Source of the DNA: an uncultured Collinsella sp.
Lineage (GTDB): Bacteria; Actinomycetota; Coriobacteriia; Coriobacteriales; Coriobacteriaceae
Assembly (NCBI GenBank): GCA_902491415.1
Contig: CABUHP010000134.1
Coordinates: 1 to 5,267, forward strand
Direction of reading: 5' to 3'
DNA length: 5,267 nucleotides
The notes beneath the pieces are model-generated. The model did not search any database. It was not told the origin of the DNA and saw only the letters and a program-made list of their open reading frames with translations. Positions 1 through 5,267 of this stretch are shown piece by piece (position 1 is the first letter of the stretch; each line of letters starts with the position of its first letter). A program made the translations under genes and the position numbers.

Positions 1-490
1 CGACTTCCTTCCAGTTGGTGATCTGGCCGGAGAAGATGCCCTTGAGCTGCTCGAGAGACAGGTCGTCGACCGTCACGTTCTTGGAGACGACGGGGCCCAT
101 GCCCACGACGGCGACCTCGTGATCGACGAGGTTCTTGACCTGGTCGGCCTCGAGCTTGGTCTCGGCGAAGACGTCGGAGTTACCGATGGTGACGGTGCCG
201 GCGGCGACAGCGGTCAGACCCTTGCCCGAACCGTTGCCCGAGCCGGAAACGGAGACGTCCGGGTTGGCATCCATGAACTTCTCGGCAGCAGCCTCGACGA
301 GAGCCTGGAACGAGGAGGCGCCGTCGTAGGTCACCTCGCCGGAGACGGACTCGGCAGCAGCGGCGCTACCCTTGTCGGCGGCGTCGGATGCGCCTGCGCC
401 GCCGCAGCCAACGAGACCGAGACCGACGATGCTGGCAAGACCACCAGCAAGGCCGAGGAACTGACGACGAGAATAAGCCTGATCGAGCAT
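1..490 (-). CDS. pstS: Phosphate ABC transporter substrate-binding lipoprotein PstS (3' end outside window)
   Basis: This is the extracytoplasmic phosphate-binding subunit of the PstSCAB importer, anchored to the outer face of the membrane. 163 codons are visible before the left edge. The ATG at 490-488 follows AAAGGAAG, a good ribosome binding site. Residues 7-12 read SRRQFL, a twin-arginine (Tat) export signal, followed by a hydrophobic stretch and the lipobox LVGC with Cys29 as the lipidation site. A low-complexity Ala/Ser linker runs to about residue 50. The mature domain then shows family hallmarks: GASSFQ (57-62), the phosphate-loop stretch SGSGNGSGKG (82-91), GNSDV (103-107) and LKGIFSGQITNW (149-160). 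The full family length is near 300 residues, so the C-terminal lobe is missing only because the window ends. Codons are almost all C- or G-ending, which suggests high expression. pstC, pstA, pstB and phoU would be expected further left; that is inference. Confidence 0.95.
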   Translation of the reverse strand, partial: MLDQAYSRRQFLGLAGGLASIVGLGLVGCGGAGASDAADKGSAAAAESVSGEVTYDGASSFQALVEAAAEKFMDANPDVSVSGSGNGSGKGLTAVAAGTVTIGNSDVFAETKLEADQVKNLVDHEVAVVGMGPVVSKNVTVDDLSLEQLKGIFSGQITNWKEV

Positions 491-515
491 GATCTTCCTT
501 TCATACATGCAACTC

Positions 516-532
516 GCGGGCACCCTGCCCGC
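516..532 (-). promoter_or_regulatory. Perfect 7-bp hairpin in the pstS leader
   Basis: GCGGGCA (516-522) and TGCCCGC (526-532) are perfectly complementary across a 3-base loop. The hairpin would form in the pstS mRNA leader 26 bases upstream of the start codon. It is not followed by a U-tract, so it is not a standard terminator. It may stabilise the transcript or act as an operator palindrome; the sequence does not decide between these. Confidence 0.4.
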
Positions 533-684
533 TTTGCTGTTTGGAAAGATACGGCCCCGACCGGGCAACGTCCGCGCCAACTGCGGTTTCTTACAGGCAT
601 CTAATAGACCCTTACCGCAAGCGCGGCCCAGCCTTTACAAACGAATAACAATCCCGCTGACATGCATGGCCCGCCTTTTACACC

Positions 685-763
685 GATAAAAAAGAAGTTG
701 CGGTGAAATAGTTCCTGTTTGGCTGTTAGGCAGCCGATTCTAGGAACTATTCCACCGCAACTT
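685..763 (-). terminator. Long-stem intrinsic terminator of the HAD-dipeptidase unit
   Basis: The arms 742-763 and 695-716 form a 22-bp stem around a 25-base loop. The loop itself contains a second hairpin, GGCTG (721-725) with CAGCC (731-735). On the minus strand the stem is followed by CTTTTTTATC (694-685), a proper U-tract. The only imperfect pair, 706 with 752, is A-C read on the plus strand but a G-U wobble in minus-strand RNA, so the stem is intact only in that orientation. It starts 22 bases after the dipeptidase stop codon and separates that gene from pstS. Confidence 0.85.
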
Positions 764-785
764 AGATTGGCAAAACGCCGCAACC

Positions 786-2222
786 TTAAAGCTCGAGCTC
801 GTTGAGCCTTAAGATCGCAACAATATAGATCTTGAGCGCTTGCTTGAGCTGTTCCTCGTTGGCACACTCGTTGGGGCCGTGCATCTGGCCGCCCCACGCG
901 GGCAGCTCAAGGCCGGTCTCCTCGGGGCCAAACGATACGGCGCGGGCAAAGTTGCGCGCGTACGTGCCACCGCCCATGGCGAAGGGCTCGGCATGCTTGC
1001 CCGTAAACTCGTTATAGGTATCAATCAGCGCTTTCACGGCCGGATCGTCGGCAGAGACCGAGAACGGCACCTTGGTACGACCCACGAGATACGTCACACC
1101 AAAGCGGCCCACGAGCGGCTCGAGCTGCTCGCAGATGGTATCGGCGCTCGTGCTGTCGGGGAAACGCACGTCGATGACCTGCTCAATGTGGCCATCCGCC
1201 ACGCGGATGACGCCGGGGTTGCAGGTGAGCGGGCCAAACGCCGGGCTCGTCGCGTCGATACCCAGGCCGCGGCCATAGGCGTCCGCATGCACAAAGGCCA
1301 GAAACTTGACAAACTCGTGCTCGGCAGGCGTCAGCAGGCGCTCGTCGCGCGCACCAAACGCATCCTCGGCCTCGCGCAGATACGCCACGATGAGGCCGAC
1401 GGCATTGATTGTTCCCTCGGGCATCGAGGCATGACCGCCAATGCCGTGGGCGAAAATCTGCGCATGCCCGTTGCCGAGCGCCGTGATCTCCAGGCGGTCG
1501 GCGTTCTCAACAGGCGCCGGCAGCTCATCGGCGGCAATCGCAAGCTCGCAGATAGACTGCGACGGAATGGCGTTGCTCGCTTCGGCGCCGCTCCAGGACA
1601 CAATGCGCCCGCCGTCGATCTTGGGACTCACAAACGTCGCCCCAAACTGGCCCTTCTCGGCATTACAAACCGGGAACTCGGCATCGGGCGTAAACAGAAA
1701 GTCGGGGTTCGCGTGGTTCTCCAGATAATGGTGAACGTCGGACATGCCCACTTCCTCATCGCAGCCCAGCAGCGCGCGGAAGGTATAGCGCGGCACAATG
1801 CCGTGTTTGAGCAGATAAGCGCCGGCGTAGAGCGACAACACCGCCGGGCCCTTGTCGTCGATCACGCCACGGCCGAGCAGCCAGCCCTCGCGGCGCTCCA
1901 TCGCAAACGGGTCGGTGTTCCAGCCGGGACCGGCGGGCACCACGTCCACGTGGCAGATGGTCGCGAGCTGCTTGTCGCCGCGGCCAGGGATATCGGCAAT
2001 GCCCACATAGCCCTCGTCGTCGCTCGTCTGGTAGCCGAGCTTCTGCGCAATGCCGAGCGCGCAATCGAGCGCGTCACGGACTGGGCGGCCAAACGGCGCA
2101 CCGGGCTCTGCGTCGGCAGCAACGGCTACAGACGGATAACTCACCAGCTGCTCGATATCGGCGACGACATCTTCCCAGACCTCGTCGACATACTCAGCGA
2201 CGCTCTGCTCCACCTGATTCAT
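786..2222 (-). CDS. M20-family metallo-dipeptidase (PepV / Sapep type)
   Basis: This is a cytoplasmic dinuclear-metal (Zn or Mn) exopeptidase that cleaves dipeptides for amino-acid recycling. The product is 478 residues, the usual PepV length. All M20 metal-site signatures are present: HVD (His91, Asp93), the bridging Asp122 in GRGVIDDKGP, the catalytic/metal Glu156-Glu157 in GCDEEVG, Asp180 in TPDAEFP, and His448 in GGQMHGPNE. The GIGGHASMPEG segment around His264 belongs to the lid domain inserted in the catalytic fold. The ATG at 2222-2220 is chosen because a near-perfect AAGGAGGT lies just upstream; an in-frame start 15 codons earlier lacks this. It follows the HAD gene with a 54-base gap and is probably cotranscribed with it. 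Its terminator lies at 685-763. Substrate preference cannot be read from the sequence. A peptidase other than a dipeptidase within M20 is possible but less likely. Confidence 0.93.
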   Translation of the reverse strand: MNQVEQSVAEYVDEVWEDVVADIEQLVSYPSVAVAADAEPGAPFGRPVRDALDCALGIAQKLGYQTSDDEGYVGIADIPGRGDKQLATICHVDVVPAGPGWNTDPFAMERREGWLLGRGVIDDKGPAVLSLYAGAYLLKHGIVPRYTFRALLGCDEEVGMSDVHHYLENHANPDFLFTPDAEFPVCNAEKGQFGATFVSPKIDGGRIVSWSGAEASNAIPSQSICELAIAADELPAPVENADRLEITALGNGHAQIFAHGIGGHASMPEGTINAVGLIVAYLREAEDAFGARDERLLTPAEHEFVKFLAFVHADAYGRGLGIDATSPAFGPLTCNPGVIRVADGHIEQVIDVRFPDSTSADTICEQLEPLVGRFGVTYLVGRTKVPFSVSADDPAVKALIDTYNEFTGKHAEPFAMGGGTYARNFARAVSFGPEETGLELPAWGGQMHGPNECANEEQLKQALKIYIVAILRLNELEL

Positions 2223-2241
2223 GGACGACCTCCTTACCAAT
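2223..2241 (-). promoter_or_regulatory. Strong Shine-Dalgarno deciding the dipeptidase start
   Basis: Read on the minus strand, TAAGGAGGT sits about 6 bases before the ATG at 2222-2220. It is close to a full complement of the 16S rRNA 3' end and sets the start codon. It would also allow efficient re-initiation after the HAD gene in a shared transcript. Confidence 0.8.
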
Positions 2242-2276
2242 GAGGGACGAGCGTGCCCGCCCCTCACATCGCATAC

Positions 2277-2936
2277 TTATATAGCGAAAAGTTTAGCAAG
2301 CTCGGCCACCGAGTGCACCACCGCATCGGCACCCGCGGCCTCGTGCTCCCCCAGCGCCGCCGCGCCCGAATAGATGCCAATACACGGCACACCCATCGCG
2401 TGCGCGCCCTCCACATCGTTGAAGCGATCGCCGATCATCACGGCATCGCACGCCGTCATACCGAGCTCTGCCAGGGCATCGCGGACCGAATCGGCCTTGG
2501 TCTCGCGCCCCTGCAGCGGATTCATGCCAGCCACCGCCTCAAACTGAGAAAGACCCAGCTCATGCACCATGTCGATACACTTCGCCTCCATGCGCGACGT
2601 CGCCACGGCCAAGCGCTTGCCCTGGGCGACCAACCCATCCAGCAGCTCGGGGATCCCGTCGAACACGGGATACTCCTCCGGTCCCAGCTCGTCAAAAAAG
2701 GCACGGTACTCGTCGGCCACAAGCGACTCCTCGCGGGAAAAGCCATAAAAGTCGTGAAAGCTCTTCCACAGGGGCGGCCCGATCATGCGGCGCAGGTCAC
2801 CCATCTGCGCCTCCGAAAACCCGCGCGCGGCCAACGCCTTGCGCGTCGAGGTCATCACCGCCCGACCCGTATCGGCCACCGTGCCGTCAAAATCGAACAA
2901 CACAATCGGCCGCTCGCATAGCTGTAATGCCGCCAT
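2277..2936 (-). CDS. HAD-superfamily phosphatase (phosphoglycolate phosphatase / 5'-nucleotidase-like)
   Basis: This is a cytoplasmic phosphomonoesterase of HAD subfamily IA, 219 residues. Motif I is DFDGT with nucleophile Asp15 and acid/base Asp17. Motif II is the Thr113-Ser114 pair in VATSR. Motif III is Lys147 in ETKADS. Motif IV is GDRFND with Asp170 and Asp174. An alpha-helical cap lies between about residues 25 and 95 and carries IGPPL (52-56), typical of the Gph/PpaX/HAD 5'-nucleotidase group. The start at 2936 is preferred because AGAGG lies 7 bases upstream. An ATG two codons earlier (2942) leaves no room for that site, and a GTG at 2969 is also in frame. It is the first gene of a likely two-gene unit with the dipeptidase and is divergent from the DegV gene. 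The real substrate (2-phosphoglycolate, a nucleotide or a sugar phosphate) cannot be told from sequence. Confidence 0.92.
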   Translation of the reverse strand: MAALQLCERPIVLFDFDGTVADTGRAVMTSTRKALAARGFSEAQMGDLRRMIGPPLWKSFHDFYGFSREESLVADEYRAFFDELGPEEYPVFDGIPELLDGLVAQGKRLAVATSRMEAKCIDMVHELGLSQFEAVAGMNPLQGRETKADSVRDALAELGMTACDAVMIGDRFNDVEGAHAMGVPCIGIYSGAAALGEHEAAGADAVVHSVAELAKLFAI

Positions 2937-2985
2937 CGGCATCCCTCTTCCCCAGTTGATGATTTCCACACCGTCACTTCAAACT

Positions 2986-3006
2986 GTTGACTATTCAACA
3001 ATTGAA
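2986..3006. promoter_or_regulatory. Interlocking TTGA/TCAA palindromes, candidate operator
   Basis: GTTGA-CTAT-TCAAC (2986-2999) overlaps a second inverted repeat, TTCAA-CAA-TTGAA (2994-3006). Both lie in the short AT-rich region between the divergent HAD and DegV genes. The first palindrome covers a -35-like TTGACT (2987-2992). Further copies of the half-sites occur nearby: GTTGA at 2955-2959 and TCAAC at 3026-3030. A dimeric winged-helix regulator such as a MarR-family protein would suit this layout; the identity of the regulator is inference. Confidence 0.45.
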
Positions 3007-3036
3007 CCTAGCAATGTAGAGCAACTCAACTATACT
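2987..3036 (+). promoter_or_regulatory. Candidate promoter elements of the DegV-family gene
   Basis: Two partial solutions are visible. One is TTGACT (2987-2992) with TAGCAA (3009-3014) at 16-base spacing, which has a good -35 and a weak -10. The other is TATACT (3031-3036), a strong -10 match with no good -35 at 16-18 bases. Either would give a leader containing the hairpin at 3061-3074. The sequence alone does not choose between them. Confidence 0.35.
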
Positions 3037-3060
3037 TGTCGCACTTTGCTCTAAGAAGGC

Positions 3061-3074
3061 GGCGCGCAAGCGCC
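3061..3074 (+). promoter_or_regulatory. GNRA-tetraloop hairpin in the DegV-gene leader
   Basis: GGCGC (3061-3065) pairs with GCGCC (3070-3074) around a GCAA loop, a stable GNRA tetraloop. It ends 18 bases before the ATG and just upstream of the AAAGG ribosome binding site (3081-3085). It may protect the 5' leader or tune translation. No ligand-binding riboswitch is recognisable. Confidence 0.4.
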
Positions 3075-3092
3075 CCAACGAAAGGTGCAATT

Positions 3093-3953
3093 ATGTCTTT
3101 TGCCATCATAACCGACTCCACGTCGGACATCTCCCCCGCCCGCGCTCAAGAACTCGGCATTTACGTGATTCCGCTGCATGTGATTATCGAGGGCGAGGAC
3201 CTGCTCGACCAGGTACAGATTACCGCCCAGGAGTACGTCGCGCGCATGGCCGGCTCCGAGCAGCTGCCGCACACCTCGCAGCCGAGTGCCGGCGAGTTCA
3301 AGGCACTCTTTGACCGCGTGCGTGCTGACGGCCACGACAGCGCGATCTTTATCTCGCTGTGCAGCGAATGGTCCGCCTGCTATTCCAACGCATGCCTGGT
3401 CGCCGAGACCCACGAGCTCGACGTGCGCTGCATCGATTCGCGCACTGGCTCGGGCGCCGAGGGCCTGCTGGTGGAGTACGCGCGGGCCATGCGCGAAGAT
3501 GGCCGCAGCCTGGACGAGACCGAGGCGCAGATCCGCGCGACGCTGCCCGACGCCCACCTGCTGCTGATTCCCCGCACGCTCGAGAATCTCGTTAAGAACG
3601 GCCGCGCGCCCAAGCTCGCCGGCCAGCTCACGCAAATGCTCAACATTCGCCTGGCCGTTTCGCCGGAGTGGAAATCGGGCGAGATCAAGGCAATCAAAAA
3701 GGGCCGCGGCGCCAAGCGCATCGTCGCCAACACCATGGCAGATTGCCTCGCGTTTTTGGACGAGCACCCGGGCTCAAGCGTGCGCGTGCTCACGACCGGC
3801 GCCGCCGAGGAGCAGGAACTTGTCAACGAGGCGCTCGCGGGCCAGGACTACGTAGACGCCGGCACCGGCCCCATCGGCTGCACCATCGCCACCCACGTAG
3901 GCGTCGATGCCATCGCCATCAGCTACTGCCCCCGCTACCAACCTGCCAAATAG
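3093..3953 (+). CDS. DegV-family fatty-acid-binding protein (FakB-like)
   Basis: DegV/FakB proteins bind a fatty acid and present it to the kinase FakA, which makes acyl-phosphate for phospholipid synthesis from exogenous fatty acids. The product is 286 residues, the normal family length. It begins with the family signature ITDSTSDIS (residues 6-14). HTSQPS (60-65) supplies the Thr-Ser carboxylate-binding pair, and a Ser-rich segment follows at 88-98. RTLENLVKNGR lies in the middle, and the C-terminal GTGPIGCTIATHVG ends with the conserved His268. The ATG at 3093 follows AAAGG at 7 bases. An upstream in-frame TTG at 3036 would add 19 Arg/Ala-rich residues that do not fit the family. It is divergent from the HAD gene. 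No fakA is in view, so the partner must be elsewhere. The fatty-acid role is known for the family; this copy's ligand is inferred. All 17 arginines use CGN codons. Confidence 0.95.
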   Translation: MSFAIITDSTSDISPARAQELGIYVIPLHVIIEGEDLLDQVQITAQEYVARMAGSEQLPHTSQPSAGEFKALFDRVRADGHDSAIFISLCSEWSACYSNACLVAETHELDVRCIDSRTGSGAEGLLVEYARAMREDGRSLDETEAQIRATLPDAHLLLIPRTLENLVKNGRAPKLAGQLTQMLNIRLAVSPEWKSGEIKAIKKGRGAKRIVANTMADCLAFLDEHPGSSVRVLTTGAAEEQELVNEALAGQDYVDAGTGPIGCTIATHVGVDAIAISYCPRYQPAK

Positions 3954-3980
3954 GGACAGGTTTATTTTGGCAGGTTTTAT
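3940..3980 (+). terminator. Intrinsic terminator overlapping the end of the DegV-family gene
   Basis: AACCTGCCAAA (3940-3950) pairs perfectly over 11 bp with TTTGGCAGGTT (3966-3976), and the transcript continues TTTAT. The left arm encodes the last residues (Gln-Pro-Ala-Lys), and the stop codon opens the loop. An imperfect direct repeat, CAGGTTTAT (3957-3965) and CAGGTTTTAT (3971-3980), lets the left arm pair alternatively with the first copy over 6 bp. Confidence 0.75.
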
Positions 3981-4261
3981 CTGGGCAAACGTCCAGCGCC
4001 AACAAATACCAGCCTGACTAGATCGGGCAGGCAGGAGCTATCGAACAACCAAGGTACAGCCAGCCGTAGCAAAGCCATCATGCCGGTGCACCCCAACTCA
4101 AGGCGCGCCGGCATCCCTTTAGGAATTGCGGTGGGAAAGGGGCCGAATAGTCGAAAGACAGCGAACCGCCGAATGCCGCTCACGGAGCGGCACCCCACTA
4201 TCACCGAACCAAAATCAAAGTCGAGTATCTCAAATAGCCGAAATGGCGTACCCTCATCCCA
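3981..4261. other. Intergenic stretch with hairpins upstream of the AEP gene
   Basis: I find no convincing gene in these 281 bases on either strand. GC content is lower than to the left, for example 28 of 60 bases in 4201-4260. Three structures stand out. ATGCCGGTGC (4080-4089) faces GCGCCGGCAT (4105-4114), 10 bp with one G-U wobble. TGCCGCT (4174-4180) faces AGCGGCA (4186-4192), 7 bp perfect. GTGGG (4131-4135) can close around the latter by pairing with CCCAC (4194-4198). None is followed by a U-tract. I see no clear promoter with normal -35/-10 spacing and no tRNA. The stretch could be a structured leader of the next gene or the remnant of an insertion border. Confidence 0.5.
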
Positions 4262-5267
4262 ATGAACGCAGACAAGAATGGCATTCAAATGAGCAACGCC
4301 GTGCATCAATACGCCCTTTTCGGGAACGCCTTATTCAAACTCAATAAAACGGTTGTCCACGCTTCGGATCCGCGTAAGCAAATCGTCATCTGTAGCAACG
4401 GTCCAGACATCCGTTACGCGACACTCGAAGAATGGGACAAAGCCGGCAAATCTTTCAACGAACATGCACAGACCGAGGGCATCGTTACCAGCGCGAGCCC
4501 AGCGCGCGACAAACTCGAGCTCTTTCGCAATCTATTTTCCGGTCGCAAAGATGTGCACGCTCACGGGTATCGCAGAAAAGACGGGGGCATCGGCTATACA
4601 CCCGCCTGCGCAAATGAGTGGAGGCCAGGCATTTGTCCCAAAGCAAACCATCAGAGAATTAAATGCGCTGAATGTCGCAGCCGCACATTCCTTGAGCTGA
4701 ACGATGCCGCCATTATCGCCCATTTCAAAGGCAGCGACGACAGGCTCCGGGACGTCATAGGTCAATATGTTCTCGACAAAGACTGCAACACGAATGTCCT
4801 TGTCATCGATTTTGACAAAGCCGACTGGAAAGAAGCGGCAAACGCTATCAGGCTTGTCGCAAAGAAGCATGGAATCGATGCAGCGATTGAGCGATCGAGG
4901 TCAGGCAACGGCGCGCATATCTGGTTTTTCTTTCTCGAATCTGTGAGCGCAAAGACCGCGCGGGATTTTGGGAGCTGCCTTATCATCGAAGCGGCGGCGC
5001 TCAACAAGTCAATCACCTTCGAAACCTTTGACCGAATGCTACCCGCGCAGTCCACCATTCCTGAGGGCGGCTTTGGAAATCTCATTGCGCTGCCTTTTCA
5101 GGGAAAAGCGCAGCGGAAAGGAAACAGCGTATTTGTTGACGAACGATTCGAGCCCTTTCCCGACCAATGGCTTTACCTTTCGCAAATCCAACTAATCTCG
5201 CGTGCGACGGTGGATCGTCTGATCGAGGACACCGAAAACAAACCGCTTGGAATAGCAACAGCTGCAG
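4262..5267 (+). CDS. Archaeo-eukaryotic primase (AEP) domain protein of TOTE conflict-system type (3' end outside window)
   Basis: 335 codons are visible, open to the right edge. Residues 1-80 match nothing I know. The AEP module starts near LELFRNLFSGR (85-95), typical of the AEP domain of TOTE conflict systems, which are predicted anti-phage or anti-plasmid defences. A cysteine cluster C-x8-C-x9-C-x2-C (Cys116, 125, 135, 138) probably binds zinc; CANEW (116-120) is a family hallmark. VIDFDKADW (181-189) holds the metal-binding Asp183 and Asp185. SRSGNGAHIWFFF (212-224) gives the AEP SxH motif with His219. FDRMLP (256-261) offers the third acidic residue, Asp257, and FGNLIALP (271-278) closes the core. 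Relatives continue into helicase domains, expected beyond 5267. The start is uncertain: ATG 4262 and ATG 4289 are both in frame, neither has a clear Shine-Dalgarno, and an in-frame stop at 4235-4237 bounds it. Six of 22 arginines are AGA/AGG and most lysines AAA, unlike the neighbours, suggesting horizontal transfer. Confidence 0.87.
   Translation, partial: MNADKNGIQMSNAVHQYALFGNALFKLNKTVVHASDPRKQIVICSNGPDIRYATLEEWDKAGKSFNEHAQTEGIVTSASPARDKLELFRNLFSGRKDVHAHGYRRKDGGIGYTPACANEWRPGICPKANHQRIKCAECRSRTFLELNDAAIIAHFKGSDDRLRDVIGQYVLDKDCNTNVLVIDFDKADWKEAANAIRLVAKKHGIDAAIERSRSGNGAHIWFFFLESVSAKTARDFGSCLIIEAAALNKSITFETFDRMLPAQSTIPEGGFGNLIALPFQGKAQRKGNSVFVDERFEPFPDQWLYLSQIQLISRATVDRLIEDTENKPLGIATAA

Larger units (their letters stand above)
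491..785. other. Intergenic region between the M20 dipeptidase gene and pstS
   Basis: This 295-base stretch holds no convincing gene on either strand. It contains the pstS ribosome binding site and leader hairpin at the left and the dipeptidase terminator at the right. The pstS promoter should lie on the minus strand between about 690 and 540. I could not find a -35/-10 pair with normal spacing there, nor a clear PhoB/PhoP-type direct repeat, so no promoter is called. Confidence 0.7.

Noticed and set aside
331..600. An 89-codon minus-strand frame overlapping the pstS start
   Set aside because: It is out of frame with pstS and lacks its lipobox and binding motifs. It only reads through the leader and Ala-rich signal region.
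840..2243. A 467-codon open frame on the plus strand, antisense to the dipeptidase gene
   Set aside because: It mirrors the dipeptidase gene, is rich in Arg, His and Ala as expected from GC-rich antisense DNA, and has no known motif. The minus-strand frame has every M20 signature.
2253..2921. A 222-codon plus-strand open frame antisense to the HAD gene
   Set aside because: Its composition is dominated by His and Arg, it has no motif, and it lies wholly over a gene with all four HAD motifs.
3051..3767. A 238-codon minus-strand open frame antisense to the DegV-family gene
   Set aside because: It is a shadow of a well-supported DegV-family gene and has no domain signature.
4080..4114. The 10-bp inverted repeat as an intrinsic terminator
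   Set aside because: It is followed by CCCTTTAGG on the plus strand and has no U-tract on the minus strand either.
4249..4254. TACCCT as a -10 element for a leaderless AEP transcript starting at the ATG at 4262
   Set aside because: Spacing to the ATG would fit leaderless initiation, but no -35-like element lies at 16-18 bases upstream and the hexamer is a weak match.
3977..4309. A 110-codon minus-strand frame filling the gap before the AEP gene, with a passable ribosome binding site (AAAAGGG) before an internal ATG at 4306
   Set aside because: It overlaps the AEP start and runs into the DegV-gene terminator, has no recognised motif, and crosses several hairpins. A decayed or small unknown gene cannot be fully excluded.
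4353..4700. A 115-codon plus-strand frame inside the AEP gene
   Set aside because: It is an out-of-frame shadow. The overlapping frame carries the conserved cysteines and the CANEW block.

Overview
The window looks like chromosomal DNA of a high-GC actinobacterium. A Collinsella-like member of the Coriobacteriia is my best guess. This is inferred from the GC-rich, C-ending codon use, a Tat-type lipoprotein PstS, and the mix of PepV-type dipeptidase, HAD phosphatase and DegV genes. No rRNA or other marker gene is present to prove it.

Layout from left to right: (1) 1-490, minus strand, the N-terminal third of the phosphate-binding lipoprotein PstS, running off the left edge. (2) 491-785, a 295-base gap with a 7-bp hairpin in the pstS leader and a very long (22-bp stem) intrinsic terminator for the next gene. 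(3) 786-2222 and 2277-2936, both minus strand, a two-gene unit transcribed HAD phosphatase then M20 (PepV-type) dipeptidase. (4) 2937-3092, a divergent control region with interlocking TTGA/TCAA palindromes and candidate promoter elements. (5) 3093-3953, plus strand, a DegV-family fatty-acid-binding protein whose last codons form one arm of its own terminator. (6) 3954-4261, a 308-base stretch with no convincing gene but several hairpins. (7) 4262-5267, plus strand, the N-terminal part of an archaeo-eukaryotic-primase (AEP) protein of the kind found in TOTE conflict (defence) systems, running off the right edge.

Regions 1-5 are ordinary housekeeping: phosphate uptake, peptide and phosphate-ester breakdown, and exogenous fatty-acid handling. 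From about 3981 onward the base composition falls from roughly 63% to roughly 50% GC in sampled lines. Codon use also changes: AGA/AGG arginine codons appear and lysine is mostly AAA. This suggests the degV terminator is the border of an acquired defence island whose first gene is the AEP protein. The AEP protein is the item most worth following. It carries a four-cysteine cluster, the DxD and SGNGxH catalytic signatures, and an N-terminal segment of about 80 residues that I cannot assign.
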